A DNA stretch of 64,000 bases from Bradyrhizobium nivariense (GCF_029846715.1 NZ_JARVWW010000020.1:78156-142155), one strand, 5' to 3'; positions 1 to 8,714 are shown, numbered from the stretch's first letter. The notes: generated by a model not told the origin, from the sequence alone. A program made the numbers and translations.

Positions 1-1
1 C

Positions 2-646
2 GGCCTGGTCGCGGCGTCGCTGTGGCTCTATGTGCTGACGCCGCTTCAGAGCGCGAGCCTGATCGTCGGCTTCGGACTTCTGGTGCAGGGCTACTCAGTC
101 TGGAAATTGCGCAGCGCGCTCGACTGGCGCCGGCTGTGGCCGTTCATGGTCGGCGCCGTCCTTGGCGTGCCGGTCGGCGTGTCGCTTCTGACCTGGGCTG
201 ACCCGAACAGCGTCCGCATCGCGGTTGGGGCGATCCTGATCGTCTACAGCCTCTATGCGTTCTTCAGGCCGCAGCTCAAGGTCGCGACAATCGTGCCGCG
301 CACCGCCGACATGTCGATTGGTTTCGTCAACGGCCTGCTCGGCGGGCTGACCGGCCTTGCCGGCATCATCATCACCATCTGGTGCAATCTGCGTGGCCTG
401 CCCAAGGACGTCCAGCGCGCGACCTTCCAGCCCGTCGCAGTCGTGGTGTTCGCCATGGCGGCGCTCCTGCTGGGCGCCAAGGGGGCGCTCACGCTCGACA
501 CCGCAAAGCTGTTTGCGCTCGGCCTGCCGTTTCTGTTTGCCGGGACGTGGCTCGGGCTGAAGCTGTTCGGCCGGATCGATGAGGCGATGTTCCGCAAGAT
601 CGTGCTCGCGCTGCTGTTCGTCTCCGGCGTCGCGCTGCTGTTCTGA
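2..646 (+). CDS. TauE/SafE family membrane permease, 5' end outside window
   Basis: This is the C-terminal part of a multi-spanning inner-membrane protein of the sulfite exporter TauE/SafE family, which moves sulfur-containing or small organic anions. The frame stays open to the window edge, and the first in-window start (GTG at 32) falls inside a hydrophobic helix, so the true start lies upstream. The second family half-repeat shows as the glycine-rich GLLGGLTGLAG segment, followed by three or four hydrophobic helices up to the C-terminus. About 214 residues are visible, against roughly 250 usual for the family. It converges on the porin gene with only 7 bp between the two stop codons. The substrate cannot be told from sequence. 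Confidence 0.8.
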   Translation, partial: GLVAASLWLYVLTPLQSASLIVGFGLLVQGYSVWKLRSALDWRRLWPFMVGAVLGVPVGVSLLTWADPNSVRIAVGAILIVYSLYAFFRPQLKVATIVPRTADMSIGFVNGLLGGLTGLAGIIITIWCNLRGLPKDVQRATFQPVAVVVFAMAALLLGAKGALTLDTAKLFALGLPFLFAGTWLGLKLFGRIDEAMFRKIVLALLFVSGVALLF

Positions 647-653
647 GTCGCGA

Positions 654-2723
654 TCAGAACTCGCCGTGCAGCCGTCCCGAAAACACCGACACCGGTCCAC
701 GGTCGGCATTGTAGGCGGGGTTGACGATGAGCTGGTAGTCCGCGGTGAGGGTGAGATTCTTGTTCAGCGCGTAGGCGTAATAGGTTTCGAGGATGCGCTC
801 CTTGCGGTAGTTGAGCGCGCCGTCGCCGATGAGAACACCGAGGCCGCCGGCGGCGAGGAAGTCGCGATAGTCCTGCGAGATAGCATTGATGGCGCCGCCG
901 ACGCCGACCACGTCGTCGGGCCGGCCCCATTTCGTGCCCTTGATCGACAGGCCGCCGGACAGGCTGCGGTTGATATCGGTGAAGGCAACCGTTTCGGACT
1001 TGCCGTCGTTCCAGCTCCAGCGGCCGAACAGCCCGACATCGTCCGTGATCGCCTGCTCGAGATTGACGACATAGCCGACCTTGACGCGGCCGCGCCGGGT
1101 CTGTGCGATGTCGAGATTCAGCGCGGGATTGTCCAGCGTCTCGCGGAAGCTTCCCATATTGGCGCTGTCGAGCCAGCCCATGGTCCTGAGCTTGCCGGGT
1201 TGGCCGAACAGCGAGAACCGCGTTTCGAGCTCGACCACGTACTGGCCGCGCTCCCCGACCTTGGTGTCGAAATGATTTGAATTGGGCTCCGCGACCATCA
1301 GGAAATAGCCGCCGCGCAGCGCCCATTGCCTCTGGTTGAGCTCGGCGGTGACGCCGTAGGTGAGGCCGACCTTGTCGGCGGAATAGTCGAAGGCGCCCGG
1401 CGCCCACAGCGACCAGTTCATGAAATCCTTGCGGGTGTCCTTGGCGTAGGCATTGCCGTCGAACACGTCGACCACCCCGAATTTGCCGGCCTGCACCGTG
1501 AGCCTGGAAACATCGACCTTCTGCCCAAGCTGCAACTGGCCGCTGGCGAGCTCTTCCTGCTCGCCGCCAAAGCCGAACGTCTGGCGCACGAACAGGCGCG
1601 AGGTGTTGTAATGCGGATAGGGAAAGTTCGACTTCTGCGCTTCGCCATTGGGGAAGCCTGCCGCGCCGACCGTGTCGTTCAATCCAAAACCCTGGAGCAG
1701 TTCGGGATTGTAATAGACCTCGCCGCCGTCCCACAGCCGCGCGTTCAGGAACAGGCTGTTGCTCCAGGTTGCCTTGGCCTGCGCCGAGGGAGACAGAGAG
1801 TTCGCTCCGCTGTAGCGGGCGGGGAACGACGGATAGCCTTGCGGCAGATAAGTGCTCTGGCCGTGGATCTCCCAGCGATCGGATTCAGTGTCGGTCAGCG
1901 CGCTCTTGGGATCATAGCTCGGCATGCCCGGCCAATCGACCTTGCGATTGAGGCCGAGCCGGATCGACTGAAAGTCAAGTGATGAAGAGGTGTATTGGGC
2001 GCCTGTGGAGAAGGCGACGTTGGCGCCGTCGAAGCGGCTGTAGAGATATTCCAGCCGCGCGCTCCAATGCGGCGCGAAGCCGTATTCGATGCCGGCACCC
2101 GCGATCCAGCCGGGCCGCGTGTTCAGGATTTTCGGGACTTCGCCTGCGGCCGGCGTGTCGAAATAGCGTTCGCCCATCCATGCAAAGCCGCCGGTGGCGT
2201 AGACCAGCCAGGCACCGCTGGTGTAGCCGACGCGGCCGCGCAGGCTCGCGGTGTAGTCCCATTGCTGCGTGACCGTGTTGGCGGGTGTCGCCAGGAAGGA
2301 GACGATCGAGTTCGAGATGATGTAGTTCGGAAACGAAAAATCGCCTTCGACGCCGACCAGCCAACCGGAGTTGAGCCGGTAATTGTAGCCGGCCTGCACG
2401 CCGCCGATCATGCCGCTGAAGACGCCGCTGTCGCTAATCGCAGCGCCGTCGTTCAGCGCAAAGCGCGACGAGCCGAGGCTGTAGCCGGCGTGTGCACCGA
2501 TATAGAGGCCCGTCCAGTCATAGACGGCTTTCAGCGCCGGCGCCTTCAACGGCAGATCAGCCGCATGGCCGGCGGCTGCAAAAGCCAGCACGCCCGAGGC
2601 AATCGCCGCGGCCGTCCGCAAATACCGGTGTCGGTGACCTCTCAACGTCAAAACGCACGCCCCCAAACACGAATGTGTCCCATCCGCCGCGATATCCCTG
2701 CCGATTCGCGGCGACCCTGTCAT
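654..2723 (-). CDS. Outer-membrane fusion: Omp25-like barrel plus OprB carbohydrate porin
   Basis: This is a 689-residue outer-membrane protein made of two beta-barrel families. After a signal peptide ending near residue 54 (FAAAGHA, then ADLPLK), residues 60-265 form an Omp25/OmpA-like barrel: DWTGLYIGAHAGYSLG, GWLVGVEGDFSF, and a typical rhizobial end at FQSIRLGLNRKV. Residues 275-689 are an OprB carbohydrate-selective porin: SDRWEIHGQSTYLPQGYPSF, FLNARLWDGGEVYYNPELLQG, and a terminal strand ending in phenylalanine. OprB porins let sugars through the outer membrane. The N-terminal region before the hydrophobic core is long, so a TTG start about 23-26 codons inside, preceded by GGGGG, may be the real one. 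The gene is monocistronic and converges on the TauE gene. Confidence 0.88.
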   Translation of the reverse strand: MTGSPRIGRDIAADGTHSCLGACVLTLRGHRHRYLRTAAAIASGVLAFAAAGHAADLPLKAPALKAVYDWTGLYIGAHAGYSLGSSRFALNDGAAISDSGVFSGMIGGVQAGYNYRLNSGWLVGVEGDFSFPNYIISNSIVSFLATPANTVTQQWDYTASLRGRVGYTSGAWLVYATGGFAWMGERYFDTPAAGEVPKILNTRPGWIAGAGIEYGFAPHWSARLEYLYSRFDGANVAFSTGAQYTSSSLDFQSIRLGLNRKVDWPGMPSYDPKSALTDTESDRWEIHGQSTYLPQGYPSFPARYSGANSLSPSAQAKATWSNSLFLNARLWDGGEVYYNPELLQGFGLNDTVGAAGFPNGEAQKSNFPYPHYNTSRLFVRQTFGFGGEQEELASGQLQLGQKVDVSRLTVQAGKFGVVDVFDGNAYAKDTRKDFMNWSLWAPGAFDYSADKVGLTYGVTAELNQRQWALRGGYFLMVAEPNSNHFDTKVGERGQYVVELETRFSLFGQPGKLRTMGWLDSANMGSFRETLDNPALNLDIAQTRRGRVKVGYVVNLEQAITDDVGLFGRWSWNDGKSETVAFTDINRSLSGGLSIKGTKWGRPDDVVGVGGAINAISQDYRDFLAAGGLGVLIGDGALNYRKERILETYYAYALNKNLTLTADYQLIVNPAYNADRGPVSVFSGRLHGEF

Positions 2724-2912
2724 CAGATCTTAGGTACTCCCGCGACCGGGTGAGATGATCTCGATCCGGTGCGACTTCTTCCCAAGCCCCTGAGCTTGTT
2801 GCGAACCTTATTGCGATTAATTCGCAATAGCAACTAGTGCAGATTGCCGCAGGGGATGGTTCGCACCGCTGTGTGACGGGACTGCAACAAATTCCCGAGG
2901 CCCAAAACAGTT

Positions 2913-2944
2913 GACCCCGCCCGGGGGGACATCCGGGCGGGGTC
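2913..2944 (-). terminator. GC-rich perfect stem-loop, candidate terminator
   Basis: GACCCCGCCCGG and CCGGGCGGGGTC form a perfect 12-bp stem around an 8-nt loop. It lies about 75 bp downstream of the small secreted protein gene on the minus strand. A short TTTT run follows in that direction, so it is a plausible but not classical intrinsic terminator. The rest of 2724-3019 shows no gene and should hold the porin promoter. Confidence 0.55.
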
Positions 2945-3019
2945 GGGGCACGACACGGGGTGGATGAGGCGCCCGTGTCGGACGCAGGATCCACGTGAGA
3001 TCGGCCTCAGCTACCCAAA

Positions 3020-3283
3020 TCAGTAGCAGCTGCGAACGCGGCCAACGTACTGGCCGAAGGCGTTGTACTGGGCGACCCAGCCGCAGCGGTGATAGCCGTT
3101 GTAATAAGGGTCGTTGCTGGCGGCGATCGCGGAGCCGACGACGGCGGCGGTGGCGATGCCGGCACCCACACCCCAGACCCAGCCGGGCTGCTTGGCTTCG
3201 GCCTGCGAGGTGGTGGACACGATGCTGCCGGTGACGGCGAGGGCAGCGAGAGCGACGGCGAAAATCTTGGTCTTGATCGACAT
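3020..3283 (-). CDS. Small secreted hypothetical protein, 87 aa
   Basis: The start was placed at MSIKTKIF because GGAG lies 8 bases upstream and a signal peptide begins there (hydrophobic FAVALAALAVTGSIVS, cleavage near AEA). A longer reading to 3421 adds only low-complexity sequence. The mature part is about 58 residues, with a glycine/alanine-rich helix (GVGAGIATAAVVGSAIAAS) and a tyrosine- and cysteine-containing tail (YYNGYHRCGWV, ending VRSCY). The paired cysteines suggest a disulfide in the periplasm. Similar short envelope proteins are common in Bradyrhizobium, and no function is known to me. It stands alone, with a strong stem-loop downstream. Confidence 0.75.
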   Translation of the reverse strand: MSIKTKIFAVALAALAVTGSIVSTTSQAEAKQPGWVWGVGAGIATAAVVGSAIAASNDPYYNGYHRCGWVAQYNAFGQYVGRVRSCY

Positions 3284-3422
3284 TTGAAACTCCATCCGGG
3301 TTGAGGCGGTCCGTTGTGGCCCGCGTGCCCAGTTGGACGGAGGCTCCTCGAATCCGGTTCGAAGGCCGCGAATCCAGTCGGGAAGTCCGACTCCTTCCTG
3401 AATGATTACAATGAGATGCAAG

Positions 3423-4235
3423 CTAGCCGAGCGGGCCTTTGGCGAGCCTGTTCACGTCGAAGTTATCAACCTCGGCAAGCAGCTCGCAGAAGGCGCGGGC
3501 GCCCTGGTCGATCAGCTGCTCGCCCTTGTCGGGGACGGCCAGCGTCGCGTTGCCGACAGCGCCGCTCGCGTGGAGATCCTGCGCCTGCCAGGCGAACGGT
3601 GCGGGCCGCTGCGTCGACAGCCAGCGATATTGCTGCTCCATGGCGATGCTGCTCGCGGGAAAATCCGCGATTGCATTCATGCGCACCTGTTCGGGATAGC
3701 GCGCCAGCATGATCGAGGTCTCGACCGCGCCGCCATGAATGCCGTGGCGCACTTCGTCCGCCGGAAACAGTTCGCTCGCGCCCGACAGGCGCGACCACGA
3801 CGTCGTCACCACGAGCAGCTTGTGATGCGCGCGCAGATCCTGGGCGATCAGCATCATTGCCGCGCTGTTGCCGCCATGGCTGGTGATGATGACGAGCTTC
3901 TTCAATCCGCGCCGCGCGACGTCCTCGCCGATCCCTGTCCATCGCTTCAGCGCGATTTCAGTCGGCAGCGTCTGCGTGCCCGGATAGTCGATATGCTCGG
4001 TGGAAATCCCGACCGGTTCAACGGGCAGGAATATCGCCGGAATGCTCTCGGGCAGAAGCTCGCGCACGCGCGCCAGATAGGCGTCCGCGATCAGCACGTC
4101 GGTCTCGAGCGGCAGATGCGGGCCGTGCTGCTCGGTCGCCGCCAGCGGCAGCACCGCGATCCAGCGCGACGGTTCCGAGGGCGCGATCTCGCTCCAGTTG
4201 ATGTCGGTCCAGTCGCGGGGCAGGGACGAATTCAT
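3423..4235 (-). CDS. Creatininase-family metal-dependent amidohydrolase
   Basis: The 270-residue length and motifs match the creatininase/MftE family of metal-dependent amide hydrolases. Likely metal ligands are E35, H37 and D46 in ATEQHGPHLPLETD, H120 in ITSHGGN, and E172 in HGIHGGAVETSIML. Members open cyclic amides such as creatinine or formamidopyrimidines, or trim modified peptides; the exact substrate cannot be read here. It is transcribed divergently, about 120 bp from a nitrate/sulfonate/pyrimidine-type ABC operon. I infer that this operon imports the substrate or its precursor. Cytoplasmic, with no signal peptide. Confidence 0.85.
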   Translation of the reverse strand: MNSSLPRDWTDINWSEIAPSEPSRWIAVLPLAATEQHGPHLPLETDVLIADAYLARVRELLPESIPAIFLPVEPVGISTEHIDYPGTQTLPTEIALKRWTGIGEDVARRGLKKLVIITSHGGNSAAMMLIAQDLRAHHKLLVVTTSWSRLSGASELFPADEVRHGIHGGAVETSIMLARYPEQVRMNAIADFPASSIAMEQQYRWLSTQRPAPFAWQAQDLHASGAVGNATLAVPDKGEQLIDQGARAFCELLAEVDNFDVNRLAKGPLG

Positions 4236-4357
4236 CGAGGTTTCTTTGCGCCGATTTGTAACGTAATTTGGAGCTCTTCGGGGGACGCTGCCCGGCCGGC
4301 CGCGTCTCCCGAAATTTCTTGCTTATCATGGGCCGGAACGATCGACGGAGTCCAATC

Positions 4358-5380
4358 ATGCGCCCCATCCATCCGCGGCGAGCGTTAACGGGGGCCCTGG
4401 TGGCCGCTTCTCTCGCGGCCCTGCCCGTGCGTGCCGAGACGCTGGACAAGGTCACCTTCGGCACCAACTGGGTCGCAGAAGCCGAGCACGGCGGCTTTTT
4501 CCAGGCCGTCGCCGACGGCACCTACAAGCGCTACGGGCTCGACGTCACCATCGTCCCCGGCGGGCCCAACGAGAACAACCGGATGCTCCTGATCGCCGGC
4601 AAGATCGATTTCTTCATGGCCGCGAACACGCTGATGTCGTTCGACGCGGTCGCCAACAACGTCCCGGTCGTGACGATCGCCGCGGTCTTCCAGAAGGATC
4701 CGCAGGTGATGCTGACGCAGCCCGACGCCAAGGTCGCCAGGATCGAGGACCTCAAGCCGCTGACGCTGTTCGTCTCCAAGGAGGGCATGACCAGCTATTT
4801 CCAGTGGCTGAAGTCCGAATACGGTTTCAGCGAGAAGAATGTTCGCCCCTATAATTTCAATCCGCAGCCCTTCATCGCCAATCCCAAGAGCGCGATGCAG
4901 GGCTACGTCACCTCCGAGCCGTTCGCGGTCGAGAAGGCCGCCGGGTTCAAGCCCAACGTGCTGCTGCTCGCCGATTACGGCTTCAACACCTATTCGACCC
5001 TGATCGAGACCCGCCGCGACGTGGTCGAGAAGAAGCCCGACCTGGTGCAGCGCTTCGTCGATGCCTCCATGATCGGCTGGTACAATTACATCTACCGTGA
5101 CAATTCCGCGGGCAATGCCATGATCAAGAAGCTCAATCCGGAGATGACCGACGAGCTGCTGGCCTATTCCGTCGGCAAGATGAAGGAATACGGTATCGTC
5201 GATTCCGGCGAGTCGCTGAAGAACGGCATCGGCGCGATGAGCGACGATCGCTACACCTCCTTCTTCAACAAGATGGTGAAGGCGGGCGTCGTGAAGCCGG
5301 ACCTCGACTTCCGCAGATCCTATACGCTGCGCTTCGTCAACAAGGGCGTCGGCGTCGAGCTGCGCCCGAGCAAGCCGTAG
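4358..5380 (+). CDS. ABC transporter substrate-binding protein, SsuA/THI5-like
   Basis: This is a periplasmic binding protein of the NMT1/THI5/SsuA class. The start at MRPIHPRR is chosen because GGAG lies 7 bases upstream and a signal peptide follows (RRALTGALVAASLAALPVRA). The mature protein begins ETLDKVTFGTNWVAEAEHGGFFQA and continues with GLDVTIVPGGP and the loop IDFFMAANTL, as expected for the fold. The cysteine cluster of yeast THI5 is absent. First of five closely packed genes: ATPase (10-bp gap), permease, dehydrogenase, and AprI-like protein. Pyrimidine, sulfonate or another small nitrogen compound is possible; substrate undetermined. Confidence 0.87.
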   Translation: MRPIHPRRALTGALVAASLAALPVRAETLDKVTFGTNWVAEAEHGGFFQAVADGTYKRYGLDVTIVPGGPNENNRMLLIAGKIDFFMAANTLMSFDAVANNVPVVTIAAVFQKDPQVMLTQPDAKVARIEDLKPLTLFVSKEGMTSYFQWLKSEYGFSEKNVRPYNFNPQPFIANPKSAMQGYVTSEPFAVEKAAGFKPNVLLLADYGFNTYSTLIETRRDVVEKKPDLVQRFVDASMIGWYNYIYRDNSAGNAMIKKLNPEMTDELLAYSVGKMKEYGIVDSGESLKNGIGAMSDDRYTSFFNKMVKAGVVKPDLDFRRSYTLRFVNKGVGVELRPSKP

Positions 5381-5390
5381 CGCAAGGTCG

Positions 5391-6221
5391 ATGTCGTCAG
5401 TCAAAACTTCGGCGGGGGTCGAGACCGGCCTGACGGCCCTGGCCGTCAGCCTGCGCGGCGTGACGAAGGCCTATGACAACGGCGTGATGGCGCTCGGCCC
5501 ACTCGATCTTGCCGTGCGCAAGGGCGAGTTCATCTCGCTGCTGGGGCCGTCCGGCTGCGGCAAGTCCACCGCGCTGCGGCTGATCGCCGAGCTCAGCGCG
5601 CCGTCGTCCGGTATCGTGAGGCTGGCGCGTCACGAGGGCGCGGCGCAGCCGGGCCATGTTCAGCCAGGTCACGGCATCGGCTTCGTGTTTCAGGAGCCGA
5701 CCCTGATGCCCTGGACCAGCGTGCGCGAGAACGTGCGGCTGCCCCTGAGGCTCGCAGGCGTGCCGAAGGCGGACGCGCGCGCGCGTGCCGACGAGGCGCT
5801 GGCGAGCGTCGGGCTTGCCGATTTCGCCGAGGCTTTCCCCCGCGAGCTCTCCGGCGGCATGAAGATGCGGGTGTCGCTGGCGCGCGCGCTCGTCACGGAT
5901 CCTGATATCCTCCTGATGGATGAGCCGTTCGCGGCGCTCGACGAGATCACGCGCTTCCGCCTCAACGACGATTTGCTCGCGCTGTGGCGCAGCCTTCGCA
6001 AGACCGTCATCTTCGTCACTCATTCGGTGTTCGAATCCGTCTATCTGTCGCAGCGCGTGGTGGTCATGACGGCGCGGCCAGGCCGCATCCAGGCCGACAT
6101 CCGCATCGAGACTGTCGAGCCGCGCGGCGAGGAGTTTCGTACTTCAGTCGCCTATTCCGATTATTGCCGGAAAGTGTCGGCCGCGCTGGCGCCGTCCTAT
6201 TCAGGGCAGTCGACGCTATGA
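5391..6221 (+). CDS. ABC transporter ATP-binding protein, SsuB/TauB type
   Basis: This is the ATPase that powers the importer encoded by its neighbours. It has Walker A GPSGCGKST (residues 52-60), Q-loop FVFQEPTLMPW, signature LSGGMKMRVSLARAL, Walker B ILLMDEPFAALDE, and the switch histidine in IFVTHSVFES. The DEPFAALDE box, the LMPW after the Q-loop and the 276-residue length without a regulatory domain are typical of the nitrate/sulfonate/taurine subfamily. It starts 10 bp after the binding-protein stop and overlaps the permease start by 4 bp (ATGA), which suggests translational coupling. Confidence 0.9.
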   Translation: MSSVKTSAGVETGLTALAVSLRGVTKAYDNGVMALGPLDLAVRKGEFISLLGPSGCGKSTALRLIAELSAPSSGIVRLARHEGAAQPGHVQPGHGIGFVFQEPTLMPWTSVRENVRLPLRLAGVPKADARARADEALASVGLADFAEAFPRELSGGMKMRVSLARALVTDPDILLMDEPFAALDEITRFRLNDDLLALWRSLRKTVIFVTHSVFESVYLSQRVVVMTARPGRIQADIRIETVEPRGEEFRTSVAYSDYCRKVSAALAPSYSGQSTL

Positions 6222-7036
6222 ATGCGCAAGCTACCGTCACTGCGAAGCCGTCCGGCGCAAAACGCGCGTTGCGCTTCGTGCTGCCCGTCATCGTGTTCGC
6301 GGCGGGACTTCTCGCCTGGGAGCTCGTGGTCCGCATCAAGGACATCCCGCCTTACGTGCTGCCGGCGCCCTCCGTCATTTTCCTGACTCTGGTCAAGGAC
6401 TGGGAGGTGCTGTCACAATCGCTCGCCGCGACGCTGCTGACCACGCTTGAAGGTTTTGTCGCCGCCAGCATCGGCGGCATCGCGCTGGCGCTGCTGTTCA
6501 ACCAGTCGAAATGGGTGGAAGCATCGCTATTCCCCTATGCCGTGGTGCTTCAGGTCACCCCTGTCATCGCGATCGCGCCGCTGCTGCTGATCTATCTGGA
6601 GCAGCAGACCGCGGTCGTGGTCTGCGCCTTCATCGTCGCCTTTTTCCCGGTGCTGTCGAACACCACGCTCGGGCTCAATTCGGTCGATCGCAACCTCTCA
6701 GGCCTGTTCCGGCTCTATGGCGCCTCGCCACAACAGACCCTGCGCTTTCTCAAGCTGCCCGCGGCGCTGCCTTATATCCTCGGCGGCCTGCGCATCGCCG
6801 GCGGCCTGTCGCTGATCGGCGCGGTCGTGGCCGAGATCGCGGCGGGAACGGCCGGCGCCGGCTCCGGGCTCGCCTACAGGATCGCCGAATCCGGCTACCG
6901 GTTGAACATACCCCGCATGTTCGCAGCGCTGCTGTTGTTGTCGCTGGCCGGGATTGTCATCTATGGGGTGCTGGCGCTAGTTTCCCACCTCGTTTTACGG
7001 CGCTGGCATGAGAGCGCGCTTGGAAAGGACAACTGA
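6218..7036 (+). CDS. ABC transporter permease, SsuC/TauC type
   Basis: This 272-residue inner-membrane permease has about six helices. The start at MNAQATVT overlaps the preceding stop as ATGA; the long in-frame extension upstream lies inside the ATPase gene and was discarded. The ATPase-coupling EAA-like loop appears as FRLYGASPQQTLRFLKLPAALPYILGGLRI. Together with the binding protein and ATPase it completes a nitrate/sulfonate/pyrimidine-type importer. It overlaps the dehydrogenase start by one base (TGATG), so all downstream genes are probably on one mRNA. Confidence 0.9.
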   Translation: MNAQATVTAKPSGAKRALRFVLPVIVFAAGLLAWELVVRIKDIPPYVLPAPSVIFLTLVKDWEVLSQSLAATLLTTLEGFVAASIGGIALALLFNQSKWVEASLFPYAVVLQVTPVIAIAPLLLIYLEQQTAVVVCAFIVAFFPVLSNTTLGLNSVDRNLSGLFRLYGASPQQTLRFLKLPAALPYILGGLRIAGGLSLIGAVVAEIAAGTAGAGSGLAYRIAESGYRLNIPRMFAALLLLSLAGIVIYGVLALVSHLVLRRWHESALGKDN

Positions 7037-8025
7037 TGACCACCGGTTCGATTTCGTCCGAAAAGATCGACCTTCTGATTTATGGGCCGGTCCGGCCGAT
7101 CCTCGATAACGGGTTTTCCGATCATTTCGTCGTGCACAAGGCGGAGACGCGGGGCGATCTCGAGCGGCTGACACCGGCGGTCCGCGAAAAGATCCGCGGC
7201 GTGGCGGTGACCTATCACACCGTCCGCGCTGACAAGGATTCGCTGTCGCAATTGCCCAAGATCGAGATGGTGGCAAGCTTCGGCGTCGGCTACGACCACA
7301 TCGACGCCAAATACGCCGCCGAGCACAACATCATCGTCACCAACACGCCCGACGTGCTGACCGAGGAGGTCGCCGACGTCGCGATGGGCCTTCTGATCTC
7401 CACCGTGCGCGAGTTCATCAAGGCCGACCGTTATGTGCGCTCCGGCCTCTGGCAGACGCAGAACTATCCGCTCAGCGTCGGCTCGCTGCGCGACCGCAAG
7501 GTCGGCATCGTCGGCATGGGCCGGATCGGCCAGGCGATCGCGCGCCGGCTCGACGCCTCGTTGGTGCCGGTGGTCTATCACACCCGCAATCCGTCCAAGG
7601 AGGTCTCCTACAAGCACTACCCTGACCTGATCGAGATGGCGAAGGCGGTGGACACGCTGATGGTGATCGTCCCCGGTGGCGCTGCTACCGAAAAGATGAT
7701 CAACGCCGAGGTGCTGAAGGCGCTCGGCCCGCGCGGCGTGCTGGTCAACGTCGCGCGCGGCTCTGTGATCGACGAACCGGCGCTGGTCCAGGCGCTCAAG
7801 TCCGGCACTATTCTTGCCGCTGGTCTCGACGTGTTCGCGGCCGAGCCGAACGTGCCGGACGAGCTCAAGACCATGCAGAACGTCGTGCTGTTGCCGCATA
7901 TCGGCTCGGCCTCGGTGGTGACGCGCAACGCGATGGATCAGCTCGTGGTCGACAACCTCAAGTCATGGTTCGCCGGCAAGGCGCCGTTGACGCCGGTTGC
8001 GGAAACGCCGTTCAAGGGGCGCTGA
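7036..8025 (+). CDS. D-isomer-specific 2-hydroxyacid dehydrogenase, glyoxylate/hydroxypyruvate reductase-like
   Basis: This is an NAD(P)H-dependent oxidoreductase that interconverts 2-keto and D-2-hydroxy acids. The nucleotide-binding motif is VGIVGMGRIGQAIARRL (near residue 160). The family catalytic triad is present: Arg in VNVARGSVID, Glu in GLDVFAAEPNVP, His in LLPHIGSAS. The 329-residue length is normal. Sitting inside an ABC importer operon, it may process a keto acid released from the imported compound (inference). It is coupled by one-base overlaps to the permease before it and the AprI-like gene after it. Confidence 0.88.
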   Translation: MTTGSISSEKIDLLIYGPVRPILDNGFSDHFVVHKAETRGDLERLTPAVREKIRGVAVTYHTVRADKDSLSQLPKIEMVASFGVGYDHIDAKYAAEHNIIVTNTPDVLTEEVADVAMGLLISTVREFIKADRYVRSGLWQTQNYPLSVGSLRDRKVGIVGMGRIGQAIARRLDASLVPVVYHTRNPSKEVSYKHYPDLIEMAKAVDTLMVIVPGGAATEKMINAEVLKALGPRGVLVNVARGSVIDEPALVQALKSGTILAAGLDVFAAEPNVPDELKTMQNVVLLPHIGSASVVTRNAMDQLVVDNLKSWFAGKAPLTPVAETPFKGR

Positions 8026-8714
8026 TGAGAGCTCTTCGGGTCGTTACATTGATGATCGCGGCTGTTGCCGCGATCACCACTGCGCGTGCGCAGGATACGA
8101 CGACCCTGAAGAAGGAGATGCCCGGGCAGTGGGAGCTCTCGACCACCGAGCGCAGCAAGACCTGCGTCGTCACGCTCAAGGCCGACGCCGCGGCTCAAGG
8201 CTTCAAGCTCGAACTGGAGCCGGCCTGCAAGGCCGCGCTGCCTTTCACCAAGGATATCGTGGCCTGGAGCGTCAAGGGTCTCGACATCGTCCGTTTGCAG
8301 GATGCGACCGGTGAAGCCGTGATCGACTTCACCGAGGTCGAGGCCGGCATCTTCGAGGGCCTGCGGCAAGGCGAGGGCGTCTACATCCTGCAAGACCTCG
8401 CCGCAGCCCGCTCGATGGCGAAGTCGATGGACCAGATGATCGGCGATTGGTCGATCGTGCGGGGCAACGGCCAGCCGGTCTGCGGGCTGACGCTGACCAA
8501 CACGGAAGCCGGGCCCGACAATTTCCAGGTCTTCCTCAAGCCGAAATGCGATGCGGCGATCGCGCAATTCAACCCGACGCAATGGCGGCTCGAGCGCGGC
8601 CAGATCATCCTGCTGTCGAAGGCCGGCGAGGCCTGGCAGTTCGAGGCCGACGACAACGCGCAATGGCGGCGCGTCCCTGACACCGCCGATCCCCTGATCA
8701 TGCTGCGGCAGTAG
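8025..8714 (+). CDS. Secreted protein with two AprI/Inh-like domains
   Basis: This is a 229-residue exported protein. The signal peptide runs to about residue 21 (VVTLMIAAVAAITTARAQ). Two similar halves follow. The first has GQWELSTTERSKTC and EPACKAA, the second has GDWSIVRGNGQPVC and KPKCDAA. Each half carries a Cys pair and the beta-rich pattern of the AprI/Inh protease-inhibitor family, whose classical members are single-domain with one disulfide. I infer a tandem duplication. The start overlaps the dehydrogenase stop by one base, so it is the last gene of the operon. No AprA-type metalloprotease gene is in the window, so an inhibitor role is unproven. Confidence 0.75.
   Translation: MRALRVVTLMIAAVAAITTARAQDTTTLKKEMPGQWELSTTERSKTCVVTLKADAAAQGFKLELEPACKAALPFTKDIVAWSVKGLDIVRLQDATGEAVIDFTEVEAGIFEGLRQGEGVYILQDLAAARSMAKSMDQMIGDWSIVRGNGQPVCGLTLTNTEAGPDNFQVFLKPKCDAAIAQFNPTQWRLERGQIILLSKAGEAWQFEADDNAQWRRVPDTADPLIMLRQ

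Noticed and set aside
253..1734. 493-residue minus-strand frame overlapping the porin gene in another frame
   Set aside because: Arg-rich and low-complexity; the porin frame carries all family motifs.
3340..3380. tRNA-like TTCGAATCC stretch near a hairpin
   Set aside because: GAATCC/GGTTCGAA here is a small palindrome; no acceptor stem or anticodon arm could be folded around it.
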